A DNA stretch of 64,000 nucleotides from Lysinibacillus fusiformis (GCF_002845985.1 NZ_PDFK01000002.1:1-64000), one strand, 5' to 3'. Counted from the first letter of the stretch, positions 1 through 9,691 are shown. The notes: a model not told the origin generated them from the sequence alone. Translations and numbers: made by a program.

Positions 1-340
1 CATGCAGAATCGTATTGCCATCCCATACAAAATGGGTAGCCTTTCCTTCCGAACACTTCTCTATCCGTCTACCTAGTGCGTCATACTTGAACGTAATCTC
101 TGTCTTATCTGGCTTCATGACCTTCGCCATCATGCCATTGCCATAGAACTCGTACTTCCATGTATCTCCGTTATGTTCGACTTTCTCTACGAGATTTCCT
201 TCTTCATCATAAGAGAATTGGGCATCTTTCGTTTCTAGTAATCTACTACCAGCGCCATAGACACGATCTTTTTTGTCTTTTGTTTCATATAAATTGCCGA
301 CATCATCGACGCTACGGTATAAGAAATCAAATTGACGACT
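1..340. repeat. Direct repeat of RHS core, copy 1
   Basis: Bases 1-340 match 2598-2937 almost base for base; I saw only scattered single mismatches. The equivalent stretch of the full-length RHS gene, about 5031-5375, is clearly more diverged. The two orphan copies are therefore closer to each other than to the parent. Such repeats are substrates for homologous exchange of toxin tips. Confidence 0.85.
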
Positions 341-589
341 ATCTTGATTGGCCCACACGAGGTTACTAAATTCGTCGTAACCATAAGTCACTTTTACACC
401 CGTTAGCTCGTTGACCATACTTCGTAATTGATGATTGACGTCCCAATTGTAGGCGCGTCTTCGCGCATCGCGGTTTTGACTACTTACGCGATGGTGTGTT
501 GGTCTACCTGTGATATCATATTGCCATTTACTAATGACATCCCCTGGCAGGATACGCTCAATCTCTTGCCCAAGTTCATTGTACTGCAT
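1..589 (-). CDS. Orphan RHS-repeat core fragment, runs off the left edge
   Basis: Reading on the minus strand from ATG at 589 to base 1 gives an uninterrupted YD/RHS-repeat polypeptide, with the same run (FLYRSVDDVGNLYETK) as the full-length RHS gene at 4169-9691. Homology to that gene begins abruptly near base 619. The frame meets a TGA at 629-631, so all upstream spike and RHS sequence is absent. This is the anatomy of a displaced RHS C-terminal cassette: a short piece of core kept as a recombination handle, followed by an alternative toxin that would lie left of the window. No ribosome-binding site is obvious before 589, so expression is doubtful. Confidence 0.7.
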   Translation of the reverse strand, partial: MQYNELGQEIERILPGDVISKWQYDITGRPTHHRVSSQNRDARRRAYNWDVNHQLRSMVNELTGVKVTYGYDEFSNLVWANQDSRQFDFLYRSVDDVGNLYETKDKKDRVYGAGSRLLETKDAQFSYDEEGNLVEKVEHNGDTWKYEFYGNGMMAKVMKPDKTEITFKYDALGRRIEKCSEGKATHFVWDGNTILH

Positions 590-745
590 CGAGGCTGTCC
601 ATTGAGCTTGCTCGGAGCTTTGTCTATGTCATTACGCGCAAAAATTTGAGAATGAATTCTGTACTTGCGATATTACTTCTTCATATTAAAAAAATTATCA
701 AAATAGAAAATAAATGCACTTTAATAATTCCATATACAATAAATA

Positions 746-790
746 AACATATGTAAAGAAAAAGCTTAAGACAATTTCTTTACATATGTT
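746..790. other. Perfect 16-bp inverted repeat (hairpin)
   Basis: Bases 746-761 (AACATATGTAAAGAAA) are the exact reverse complement of 775-790, around a 13-base loop. The hairpin sits in the AT-rich gap 632-880 between an immunity remnant and an orphan RHS fragment. The stem is AT-rich and only weakly T-tailed, so it could be a poor terminator, a protein-binding palindrome, or a relic of the rearrangement. Apart from this hairpin I see nothing in the gap. Confidence 0.6.
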
Positions 791-880
791 GCGACAACTT
801 AATTAAGGCAGTAATAAGAAAAGACTGTATTACAACTGTTTTGGTTTATGATAATAGCACTAAATATTATTAGTAATACC

Positions 881-1228
881 CTACATTTCAACGAACTCAG
901 GTCTTTGTGTACTCCCCTCTTTAACAAATATTACTCCTTTTATCTTTTCTTCTTTACATGCTTTTATAAATAAACCATCAACAATGATTTTTCCTGTATG
1001 CCCTTTCATCCTTACAATATGATACCCTTCTAAAGAATTGGGAATATATTTTACTGTCAGTAGTTTGATTGGTCCATCTGGTAAGGATTTTAATAATAGT
1101 CTATATTCCGATTTCTTCATATCTAAACAAGGTACTAGATTTACTACATTCATGACGAAAAACAATTCATTGATTTCACCAGTGTTTGTAGACGTTATTA
1201 TTTCAGGAATGAACTGACAATCTGATCC
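881..1228 (-). pseudogene. 5'-truncated immunity gene, Imm11 (DUF1629)-like
   Basis: The first usable start is TTG at 1165, giving 94 aa. The frame stays open back to a TGA at 1229-1231, and the added residues (CQFIPEIITSTNTGEINELF) read as natural protein leading into FFVMNVVNLVPCLD. That run and the C-terminal IKGVIFVKEG recall Imm11-type immunity proteins, whose members are roughly twice as long. I infer that the N-terminal half was lost when cassettes recombined, leaving a remnant. The family call is from memory of pattern. The gene lies after the 1258-1701 immunity candidate and before the left orphan RHS fragment. Confidence 0.5.
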
Positions 1229-1257
1229 TCAGTGCTCAACTAGCTTCTTAGAGAAGA

Positions 1258-1701
1258 TTAAAGTAGCTCTTCTAAAGAGTATGAAGATGCCATTAGTTCA
1301 ATATAACTGTCATATCCTTTAACAATATAATGTTTCAAATTCAACCTATTTCTGGGGTCGTACTTCTTTATATTTTTCTGTAAATACTCTGAATCTACCA
1401 CTTCATAAAATCCCGAATCTGGATGATGAAACCTTTCTTCATCATTCTCCAAATGATTTCCAATGGACACTTCCTCTGAAATACAAAAACCATTATAGTT
1501 GGATTCATCGAAATTTAACGTTACACATTTAACTTCCGCTACAATTGAAAAAATAATTGCTATGCTAACACATTTATTGTCTATGCTCTTTAATGGGATA
1601 GCACCAACTTCAATTCTTACGCCACCTGATTCTGTATACACTAACTCTAAATCAGTAGTAGATATTTTGAAATTAAAATTTACTGGCTTTAAAATGAACA
1701 T
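1258..1701 (-). CDS. Putative immunity protein for the 1720-2952 RHS toxin tip
   Basis: A 147-aa soluble protein of unknown family, with no signal peptide or membrane segment. The chosen ATG at 1701 (MFILKPVNF) has GGGAGGA about seven bases upstream; the earlier start at 1716 would overlap that site. It begins 19 bases after the stop of an orphan RHS C-terminal cassette, the standard position of a cognate immunity gene, and that position is the only basis for the role. A small acidic protein of this size fits a toxin-binding inhibitor. No catalytic motif is visible. Confidence 0.55.
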   Translation of the reverse strand: MFILKPVNFNFKISTTDLELVYTESGGVRIEVGAIPLKSIDNKCVSIAIIFSIVAEVKCVTLNFDESNYNGFCISEEVSIGNHLENDEERFHHPDSGFYEVVDSEYLQKNIKKYDPRNRLNLKHYIVKGYDSYIELMASSYSLEELL

Positions 1702-1719
1702 CTTAATTCCTCCCAATTT

Positions 1720-2952
1720 TTAGCTTAGACAATTTGTAACATTCTTAACAAGACCAGAACCATCTTTATTCTTTGTAATAGATATTGTTTTTGATGGTGG
1801 TCTATTTTTTATATCAGCAACTAGATGACTAGGAACTTTATCATATGGAACAAAAATTGCGTGTTCTGGAAATTTGCCTCCTTCAGCTAATGCAGCTAAT
1901 CCTCTATTATTTAATGTTACTACTTTACTTGTTGCAGGATCGATTGTGTATGAAATTAAAAAATCATTAGGATTGATGCTACCCAGACTAATATCTTTAG
2001 CAACCTCAAGTATTGGCCTACCAACAATCGAGTCATTAGCTTGGGATCCAATTGTACTAAAATTAGGTGCTATTCTATTTTGACCAAAATGTATGTCTCT
2101 TGGAAATGGGGTTATTTCACCAAATTCAAAAGGGTCAAAACTACTTAAACCTAGCGGATCAACCGTAATATTGGGATTTCCAACATACCCATACAATGTT
2201 GGATTATTTCCTGCCAGCCCAATCGGATCAACTTGCGTATAATTCCCTTGTTCTGGGTCATAGTATCGGAATCGGTTATAATACAATCCAATCGCTACAT
2301 CTTCATACTGCCCTTGATAACGGAATGGAATAAAGTCTTTCTCACCTGTAAATTCCTTCACTCGTCCATAAACATCAAGCTCAGCCGACCAAACCTTATT
2401 TCCTTGCTCATCATAGGCTTCAACAGGCGTTCCAAGATAATCACTTATAATACTGTAATGACCTTCACTCGTAATCTTTGCAGAAGGGACAAAACCATCA
2501 TTGAACACCCATGTCACTAGATTATCAGCTATAGCAGTATCAGCCTGTGAAGATTTCAGATTTTCTAAAGTATCCGCAACATTCTGGGTGGAATACTCAT
2601 GCAGAATCGTATTGCCATCCCATACAAAATGGGTAGCCTTTCCTTCCGAACACTTCTCTATCCGTCTACCTAGTGCGTCATACTTGAACGTAATCTCTGT
2701 CTTATCTGGCCTCATGACCTTCGCCATCATGCCATTGCCATAGAACTCGTACTTCCATGTATCTCCGTTATGTTCGACTTTCTCTACGAGATTTCCTTCT
2801 TCATCATAAGAGAATCTGGCATCTTTCGTTTCTAGTAATCTACTACCAGCGCCATAGACACGGTCTTTTTTCTCTTTTGTTTCATATAAATTGCCGACAT
2901 CATCGACACTACGATATAAGGAATCAAATTGGCGACTGACAATAGACATCAT
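1720..2952 (-). CDS. Orphan RHS C-terminal cassette with distinct toxin tip
   Basis: This roughly 410-aa ORF lacks the spike and most RHS repeats. RHS homology begins at RQFDSLYRSVDD, just after ATG 2952 (a TTG at 3012 is also possible), and runs through the conserved core end DPIGLAGNNPTLYGYVGN. The last 140 residues are unrelated to the tip of the parental gene and include TLNNRGLAALAEGGKFP. That stretch faintly recalls ParB-like folds, but I do not assign an activity. A terminator precedes it and no good ribosome-binding site is visible, so it is probably a silent module that can replace the expressed tip by recombination. Confidence 0.7.
   Translation of the reverse strand: MMSIVSRQFDSLYRSVDDVGNLYETKEKKDRVYGAGSRLLETKDARFSYDEEGNLVEKVEHNGDTWKYEFYGNGMMAKVMRPDKTEITFKYDALGRRIEKCSEGKATHFVWDGNTILHEYSTQNVADTLENLKSSQADTAIADNLVTWVFNDGFVPSAKITSEGHYSIISDYLGTPVEAYDEQGNKVWSAELDVYGRVKEFTGEKDFIPFRYQGQYEDVAIGLYYNRFRYYDPEQGNYTQVDPIGLAGNNPTLYGYVGNPNITVDPLGLSSFDPFEFGEITPFPRDIHFGQNRIAPNFSTIGSQANDSIVGRPILEVAKDISLGSINPNDFLISYTIDPATSKVVTLNNRGLAALAEGGKFPEHAIFVPYDKVPSHLVADIKNRPPSKTISITKNKDGSGLVKNVTNCLS
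2598..2937. repeat. Direct repeat of RHS core, copy 2
   Basis: Second copy of the near-identical 340-bp stretch found at 1-340. It ends exactly where RHS homology of the orphan cassette at 1720-2952 stops. Confidence 0.85.
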
Positions 2953-3018
2953 GTTTTTTCTCTGATAACTTAAATGACCTTTAATATTATGAGAATTTGT
3001 AAAATTAACCAAACAGAA

Positions 3019-3062
3019 AGAGTAGCAAAAAATCCCTCAAATAGGGATTCTTGCCACTCTTT
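3019..3062 (-). terminator. Hairpin terminator after the expressed toxin-immunity pair
   Basis: AAGAGT-GCAA and AATCCCT on one arm pair with AGGGATT and TTGC-ACTCTT on the other around a CAAAT loop. It lies between the immunity gene ending at 3108 and the orphan RHS cassette, so it should end the long minus-strand operon before the displaced cassettes. Confidence 0.65.
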
Positions 3063-3107
3063 ATTTTTCCTGATACATAATCACTCTTCAAATTTGAAAC
3101 CTCGATT

Positions 3108-4163
3108 TTAAATGAAACTATAGTTAATAATAGGATTTACATTCTCTATCCTTTCTTCACTTCTTTCAAGAATATACATTGGAATTAATTCATTTCCGAG
3201 TTCACCTGACCAAGTACATAAAGAAAGATCAATTTTTTCACCAGTACCCTCCAAACGAATGATTGGCCATTTTTTTTCAAGACATGCAGGCCATGTAAGT
3301 AATTCGTCACCAGGAATTACAGATAACTCCTTTATCTCATTTTTTATTTTGTAGGTTCCTCTAACTATGCATTCATCAAGTAGAATTGAATTATTCATTG
3401 CTTGAATATAATAATGCCAAGGCTTAATCCCCCAAGTAATAATTAATATTCCCTCTTCAAAACATTTATCAACTAAATTGGTTGTAGTAAATAACTCAAC
3501 AAGATTTAATGGCTCATCGCCAACTTCAGTTCTTATTAATTCACTAAAAAGTTTTAAATCCACCATAAAAAACCCCAGACTTCCCAAACTTCCATAAACT
3601 GAAGAATCAAAAACTTTATTGTTCTTTTTAATATCAGTTGTGTTTTTGAATATTAGCACATAGACAGTGACTGTTTCAATTTTTTGTTCATAATCCGTTA
3701 GAAACGGTGGAGATTCCGAGGATAAAAATTCAGGCTTATGAACTCCATGTCTAAAAACTTGAATTTTAATATTGTATTCCCCATATAATTCTATACAATC
3801 CTTTCGATAAGAAATTTTTTTAAGTAATACATTATCTCTAAGAGCTTGTTGAATAGTCTCATTTTTATTTTTTTTTATTAATTCCAAATTATTTTCATGT
3901 GTATAACAAATAAAATCTTGTTCAAAGAAAGATACATCTTTATATATTTTTTCTGTTATTTTTTTACCTAATATAGCAGAATCCAACAATAGCTGATCTT
4001 CATTTTTCACTTCTTCAACAATTAGTTTAAATCTACAAATATCGTATTCGCTTATAGTTTCATTAATAGGGATTTCTAGTGCTAAATTTTTAGTTTTCAA
4101 ATGTGCATCTTTTATATGGCTAGTACAATAACCTTCTTCAAACCATAAAGCTGTATTTTTCAT
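3108..4163 (-). CDS. Putative immunity protein of the VgrG-RHS toxin
   Basis: A 351-aa soluble protein of a family I do not recognise. The ATG at 4163 (MKNTALWFEEGY) is preceded by AGGGGTG and lies only five bases after the RHS stop codon. The upstream start at 4229 would overlap the toxin gene and is rejected. Tight coupling to the toxin 3' end is the hallmark of a cognate immunity gene and is the basis of the call. It is long for an immunity protein and has no membrane segment, so it would act in the cytoplasm, consistent with a nuclease-type toxin. A second enzymatic role cannot be excluded. Confidence 0.55.
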   Translation of the reverse strand: MKNTALWFEEGYCTSHIKDAHLKTKNLALEIPINETISEYDICRFKLIVEEVKNEDQLLLDSAILGKKITEKIYKDVSFFEQDFICYTHENNLELIKKNKNETIQQALRDNVLLKKISYRKDCIELYGEYNIKIQVFRHGVHKPEFLSSESPPFLTDYEQKIETVTVYVLIFKNTTDIKKNNKVFDSSVYGSLGSLGFFMVDLKLFSELIRTEVGDEPLNLVELFTTTNLVDKCFEEGILIITWGIKPWHYYIQAMNNSILLDECIVRGTYKIKNEIKELSVIPGDELLTWPACLEKKWPIIRLEGTGEKIDLSLCTWSGELGNELIPMYILERSEERIENVNPIINYSFI

Positions 4164-4168
4164 TAATT

Positions 4169-7100
4169 TCACCCCTGACAATTTATTGGATATCCTTTTT
4201 GAGACGCCCATTCCTTTGTTTCTTCCCAAGCTAGTGCAGGTGTGACATCCGCCTTTAATAACTTCCCTTTTGTGCCATCTGAATTAATAACATGCAAATC
4301 TCCTTTAAATTTCTGAATTTCTGAATTATTATAGTGATTTTGCAGACTATCTATCCATTCTTGATTTGTTAAACCTGACTTTTTAAATTGATTTTCTGTA
4401 AGTACAGGTTTTGTTCCTGCACCAAGCTCATTATAGCCATGCATCGCAGAATGATTAAGTCCTTCACCTTCTAACCATTGCTCTGATGAGAAATATAAAG
4501 CAGGCACACCTGTTTGAGAATTAAATGGTTGGATGCCTAATTTAGTGGCAAGTGTATGTGGAACCATGTGATGTCCTTGATTTACAGGGTTCGATAAAGG
4601 CATTAACCCAAAAACATCTATCTGTCTATTCGTGTCACTAACATACCCATACAATGTTGGATTATTTCCTGCCAGTCCAATCGGATCAGATTGGGTATAT
4701 ATCCCCTCACTTGCCGAGTAATAACGGAATCGATTATAGTAGAGTCCTGTTTCTTCATCTTCATACTGTCCTTGATAACGGAATGGAATAAAATCTTTTT
4801 CCCCAATGAACTTCTTAACTCGTCCATAAATATCAAGCTCACAAGTCCAAATTTTCTTTCCTTGTGTATCATATGCTTCAACAGGGGTACCAAGGTAATC
4901 TCTGATAATACTAAAAACACCTTCTCTTGTGATTTTAGCTATTGGATTAAATGATTTATTATCGTATACCCATGTTATCAAGGATTCATGTATATTTGAT
5001 AAGTCTTCTGAACAATTGTTCCACTCATGCAGAGTCGTATTCCCATCCCATACAAAATGAGTAACCTTATCTTCAGAACGCTTCTCTATCCGCCTACCTA
5101 GCGAATCATACTTGAACGTAACTTCTACCTTATCTGGCTTCATGACCTTCGCCATCATTCCATTGCCATAGTACTCATACTTCCACGTATCCCCATTCTT
5201 TTCGACTTTCTCTACGAGATTTCCTTCTTCGTCATAGGAGAATTTGGCATCTTTTGTTTCTAATAATCTACTGCCTGCGCCATAGATACGATCTTTTTTG
5301 TCTTTTGTTTCATACAAATTCCCGACATCGTCCACGCTACGGTATAAGAAATCAAATTGACCGCCTTGATTAGACCATACGAGGTTACTAAATTCGTCGT
5401 AACCATACGTCACTTTTATACCCGTTAGCTCATTGACCATGCTGCGTAATTGGTGATTCACATCCCAATTATACACGCGTCTTCGCGTATCGCGGTTTTG
5501 ACTACTTACGCGATGGTGTGTCGGTCTACCAGTTATATCATATTGCCATTTACTAATAACATCCCCTGGTAGGATTCTTTCAATCTCTTGACCAAGTTCA
5601 TTGTACTGCATCGAGGCTGTCCACTGGGCTTGCTCGGAGCGAGAGGCAGTCATTTGTAAGATATTGCCCAGCTCATTACGCGTGACATCGATTTTGGCAC
5701 CGAGGCTACTTGTTATTTGGGAGCGATTGCCTAATTCGTCATAGCTACTGGCAATCCAATGGTCATTTTGCCACTCTTTGATGACTTGCCCAGATGGGTC
5801 TCGCTCTAGCTTGACGGTTACATGCTCGTTTTCCGTTTCTAGTAGCGAACCGTTTTTGTCATAGGCAAACGTTTCCCAGGTGCCATCGTAGTAATCTGAT
5901 CGAATGACATTCCCTAGATTGTCGTGCTGATACGCTGTCCAGCGATTTCCTGGACGTTGAATGCGCTGAACCAATCCTGCCAGACTACGCTCATACATTT
6001 TTTCCATGTCATCAAAGCCAATTTCCTTGATGATATGGCCTTTTGTATCACGTTCAAACGTATACGCTTCGCCTTTTTCATTGATCACAGCGGTTAATTG
6101 CTCCTCTGTATCATAGGTGAATTGGACTTTCTTGCCACCTTGTTTTCGAGACGTTAGGCTACCTAGAATCGTGTAATCGAAGGCAACTTGCGTATGGTTA
6201 TCCTTCGCAAAAATAATATCGTCATAGGCATTATACTTTAATTGAACGTCGTTACCATCGGAAAGGTTGGCTCGTACAAGGCGATTTAAGTGGTCATAAC
6301 GGAACTTCTCTGTGGCCCCTAGAGGATTGGTCGTGCTAATGCAGTTACCTCGACGATCATATGTCCAGGTTGAACTTGTCCCGTCTGGCAATGTCACTTG
6401 GCTCAAGTTCAGATCAGCATCATAAGCTAAGCTTACCATATGACCTTGCGCATTTGTCACTGTTTCAATCAAACGATGCTCATTATAGGAAAATTCCGTC
6501 TTTGTACCATCCTCTAAAATAGTTGTCTGTAATGTACTGTCCTCATTATAGATCCATTGACGACTTCCACCCTCTGCATTCACTGCCTGAATCAATCGAT
6601 CCTTGTCATCATGCTGCGAGGATAATGTACTGCCATCTGCAAAAGTCACCTTTATCGGGTTTGCCCATTCATCATAGCTGAATGTTGTTGTGCGGCCATC
6701 TTCATCCACTTCTTGCAGTAATTCAAAGTCCTCATTATAGTCATAGCTGATCTCACTGCCATCTGGATGAACAATTTTTGTACAGAGATTATCTTCATTA
6801 AAATAATAATAACTTTTATGGCCTAAGCTATTTGTAATTTCGTTATAGCCCTCGTGGTATGTAAGCTCACCTGCAAGAACATTGCCATCTCCCCATGTTT
6901 TGACTACTCGTGCCCCTGTCGTTGGACCATCATAGCGCCAGAAGAAGCTATTTTTATTGCGATCTATTTTTTGCACCATAAGATGATTCACATATTGTAT
7001 ATGCGTACTTTGCCCTAATGCATCTTGGACTTCGATTAAATCTTGGCCATCGTTGTAAACATAGCGAACTAAAACTTCACGACTCATCTGGTTACGTAGG

Positions 7101-9691
7101 GCGACTTCTGTCATTCTGCCCGCTTCATTGGTCATAACGTCTAATACTCGCCCTACACTATCCGTTACTTGAGATAAGAAGCCTTTCAGGTTATATGCAA
7201 ATTGAATATGATGCTCTTGCTCATTTCTTACTTCTTTTAATCGGTATGTTGTCTCTGTTGTTTGTTCAAATACATAAGTCAGCCGTGTGTCATGCTCAAA
7301 TAAATGATATTCCTCACCTGTATTTTTCAGGGTCATTTTATCTTTTTTATTAAAATATGACAAATTTATTGGTAAAATTGGAAATCCTACTGCGCGACCA
7401 TCTGTCACAACAATCCCAATCAGGTCTTCTTCCTCAAATATCTCTAAGGCTAAATCATATATAAAGTGCATACCATGACCTGACAAGCCAACACGACTAC
7501 TATCACTGTACCAAGCACGTTCCCATGATAGTGGGATAGGTCCAGGTAGTTCAAAATCGACACCTTCATAAATCATACGCCCTGTGATTAAATCAACAGG
7601 TTCAAAGCCCTTTTTACAGAATTTATCACTTAATCCTTTTGTACAATTAAACTTCTTTAATACCCCATGATTAAATTTCGTCAGCTCTGTTTTGGCCATA
7701 GCCTTCATACCGTCTACTGCCTTCGAAACAGCAAGTACTTCATCCATCGAGGCGATAACTTTATCCGCGGCTGTCTTCACACCTTTAGAGCCTTTGTTGG
7801 CTAATGCCGAAACTGTATCTAGCGTTTGTGATACTTTTGTATAGGCCGCTTTCATCCCTTTTACTGCTTTTGAGGCATCCACTGCCTTATCCGCAGCCTT
7901 GGCGGTTTTACTTGCTGCCTCTGCCACTTTTGCGGCTTTATTGACCTTGTAAGCAGTTTTCGCTGCATCGCCCACTATTGGAACTGCGCCCACTAAGTTC
8001 ATGGCTGCTCCCATATAGTCTCCTCTTGCCAAGCTAATACCTGCATTCGCAATATCTGCAATGGTCCCGATACCCGGAATAAATCCAGCGACATCTAACG
8101 CTAAACTAACATTATCAAGCAGCTTACTAAAGAAGCCTTTTTTCTCTTTCTTCTGCTCTGCTTTTTGTGGGAAAATGACGTCCACTTTTGTTGTAGCTTC
8201 GATTGCTTCTTCATTTAGCTTCGGTGGTTGGCTTTGCTTCTCCGTACCCTCTTGATCAATAAGTGTACTAATTAACTGCGTGTCAGCTGCAAGGATTACA
8301 TGACTTTGCTCCTTCGCTGAAATAGCAATCCATTCCTCCGCCTCTACAGATAGCTCTTTCATTCCACTTATTTCAAGTGTTTCATCTGCCGCTAGCATGA
8401 TGGTACTGTTACTTTGAAATGTTACACCTTCTCCATCATCCATCTTAAGGTCCAAAACGCCATCTACTGCACTAAAGGTAATATCTCCAACACCTAATGT
8501 CATATCTTTTCCCGCGTTGGTCGCTAATGATTTCACGGTCGTGTCTGCCATTTTCTTCGTTTGTTTTTGTCCACCCTCAGGTGTGGCTGGATTAACGCGT
8601 ACCGAGCTAATCACAATGGCATCTTCTTCCACAGCACTTGGAAAATGTAATTGGGCACGTGCACCTTTTTGCGGCATTAAATACATCACACCGTTAGCAT
8701 CTGCTGAATAAGCAAACCAGTGCGCTTTTTCTTTATCCTGTTTTTTATCGATATCTAAATGAATTTTAACGGTGTTTTGCGTGACATCAATAATCTTTCC
8801 TGTAAAAGCTGCCCCAATCAAATCTAAATTGCGTACCAATCGTTGGCGAATACTTTTCTCTGGTTGTGCAGTATATTGAAACTTTAATACACCATCATCA
8901 AGATGGACTTCTCGAACCGTTATAATATAGGGCCTTCCCTTTAATTGCACCGAAGTGCCTAGCTCAAAGGCCTCTGTGCTTTCAAACTCACAAAATGTAT
9001 AATCAGCTTCGCTTACATCCGAACCATCATTTTCTGTAATCAACCGATACGTATCGACATCCATACGTAATATGGAAGGAAGATGATCAATCGTTATGCT
9101 TTTCCTGCTTTGAGGTGTACCAAACCAGAATCGTGGACCCTTCCCTTTTAGATCAGGAAAAACAACCGCATGTAGATTGGAGGCCATTCTTTTAATAAAT
9201 GCCCAATCCGTTTCCAAATATTGAATCGCAATATGACCAATGGTTTGACTATTAGAGGCATGGTCAATGTAATCTCCATGAGGATAGACTCCCACAATGT
9301 TATCCATTAACTCCACATATGTCATATTTGCATCTTGAAAAGAACGTGAGCGCTTCTCAATATCCAGATTTGCTGTAAATGACACTGCCTCTACTGTGAC
9401 CGTGTGCACACCTTGAGATGCCTGTAACTCTGCATTTTCAATTCTTCCTGAGAACAATATGCTCTTATCTCGTCCAAATTTCACAACAATCTCATCTGTA
9501 TGACTAACTCGCTGAATATACTTTTGCGCTTGCTCTTCAGCAATCATTCCGGTAAAGGACAACCTCGCATGATCATTACCTTTATGTTTTATTGTTAGTT
9601 TGTCTAAATGAATAAGTGGATACGGCCATTCGACTACAAGATCCTCATACGTACTAATCATGTGGACTTCTTTTTCTCCTAGCGCTTTCAT
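4169..9691 (-). CDS. VgrG-like spike fused to RHS toxin
   Basis: This 1840-aa protein appears to be both spike and effector. Residues 1-350 are a phage late-control-D/VgrG domain (ETDWAFIKRMASNLHAV), followed by an OB-like and beta-prism-type tail to about 480. Residues 520-610 are glycine/alanine-rich and hydrophobic (FIPGIGTIADIANAG). A DUF6531-type entry (DLITGRMIYEG) lies near 697, then dozens of YD repeats to the core end DPIGLAGNNPTLYGYV near 1667. The last 145 residues are the toxin, with GHHMVPH near 1706 resembling HNH/GHH nucleases; the activity is inferred. AGGAGGT precedes ATG 9691. It closes the injection operon and is followed by its immunity gene. Confidence 0.88.
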   Translation of the reverse strand: MKALGEKEVHMISTYEDLVVEWPYPLIHLDKLTIKHKGNDHARLSFTGMIAEEQAQKYIQRVSHTDEIVVKFGRDKSILFSGRIENAELQASQGVHTVTVEAVSFTANLDIEKRSRSFQDANMTYVELMDNIVGVYPHGDYIDHASNSQTIGHIAIQYLETDWAFIKRMASNLHAVVFPDLKGKGPRFWFGTPQSRKSITIDHLPSILRMDVDTYRLITENDGSDVSEADYTFCEFESTEAFELGTSVQLKGRPYIITVREVHLDDGVLKFQYTAQPEKSIRQRLVRNLDLIGAAFTGKIIDVTQNTVKIHLDIDKKQDKEKAHWFAYSADANGVMYLMPQKGARAQLHFPSAVEEDAIVISSVRVNPATPEGGQKQTKKMADTTVKSLATNAGKDMTLGVGDITFSAVDGVLDLKMDDGEGVTFQSNSTIMLAADETLEISGMKELSVEAEEWIAISAKEQSHVILAADTQLISTLIDQEGTEKQSQPPKLNEEAIEATTKVDVIFPQKAEQKKEKKGFFSKLLDNVSLALDVAGFIPGIGTIADIANAGISLARGDYMGAAMNLVGAVPIVGDAAKTAYKVNKAAKVAEAASKTAKAADKAVDASKAVKGMKAAYTKVSQTLDTVSALANKGSKGVKTAADKVIASMDEVLAVSKAVDGMKAMAKTELTKFNHGVLKKFNCTKGLSDKFCKKGFEPVDLITGRMIYEGVDFELPGPIPLSWERAWYSDSSRVGLSGHGMHFIYDLALEIFEEEDLIGIVVTDGRAVGFPILPINLSYFNKKDKMTLKNTGEEYHLFEHDTRLTYVFEQTTETTYRLKEVRNEQEHHIQFAYNLKGFLSQVTDSVGRVLDVMTNEAGRMTEVALRNQMSREVLVRYVYNDGQDLIEVQDALGQSTHIQYVNHLMVQKIDRNKNSFFWRYDGPTTGARVVKTWGDGNVLAGELTYHEGYNEITNSLGHKSYYYFNEDNLCTKIVHPDGSEISYDYNEDFELLQEVDEDGRTTTFSYDEWANPIKVTFADGSTLSSQHDDKDRLIQAVNAEGGSRQWIYNEDSTLQTTILEDGTKTEFSYNEHRLIETVTNAQGHMVSLAYDADLNLSQVTLPDGTSSTWTYDRRGNCISTTNPLGATEKFRYDHLNRLVRANLSDGNDVQLKYNAYDDIIFAKDNHTQVAFDYTILGSLTSRKQGGKKVQFTYDTEEQLTAVINEKGEAYTFERDTKGHIIKEIGFDDMEKMYERSLAGLVQRIQRPGNRWTAYQHDNLGNVIRSDYYDGTWETFAYDKNGSLLETENEHVTVKLERDPSGQVIKEWQNDHWIASSYDELGNRSQITSSLGAKIDVTRNELGNILQMTASRSEQAQWTASMQYNELGQEIERILPGDVISKWQYDITGRPTHHRVSSQNRDTRRRVYNWDVNHQLRSMVNELTGIKVTYGYDEFSNLVWSNQGGQFDFLYRSVDDVGNLYETKDKKDRIYGAGSRLLETKDAKFSYDEEGNLVEKVEKNGDTWKYEYYGNGMMAKVMKPDKVEVTFKYDSLGRRIEKRSEDKVTHFVWDGNTTLHEWNNCSEDLSNIHESLITWVYDNKSFNPIAKITREGVFSIIRDYLGTPVEAYDTQGKKIWTCELDIYGRVKKFIGEKDFIPFRYQGQYEDEETGLYYNRFRYYSASEGIYTQSDPIGLAGNNPTLYGYVSDTNRQIDVFGLMPLSNPVNQGHHMVPHTLATKLGIQPFNSQTGVPALYFSSEQWLEGEGLNHSAMHGYNELGAGTKPVLTENQFKKSGLTNQEWIDSLQNHYNNSEIQKFKGDLHVINSDGTKGKLLKADVTPALAWEETKEWASQKGYPINCQG

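Noticed and set aside
160-369. Plus-strand ORF MYLRYVRLSL..., repeated at 2757-2939
   Set aside because: Both are shadows of the minus-strand RHS core; they recur only because the core is duplicated.
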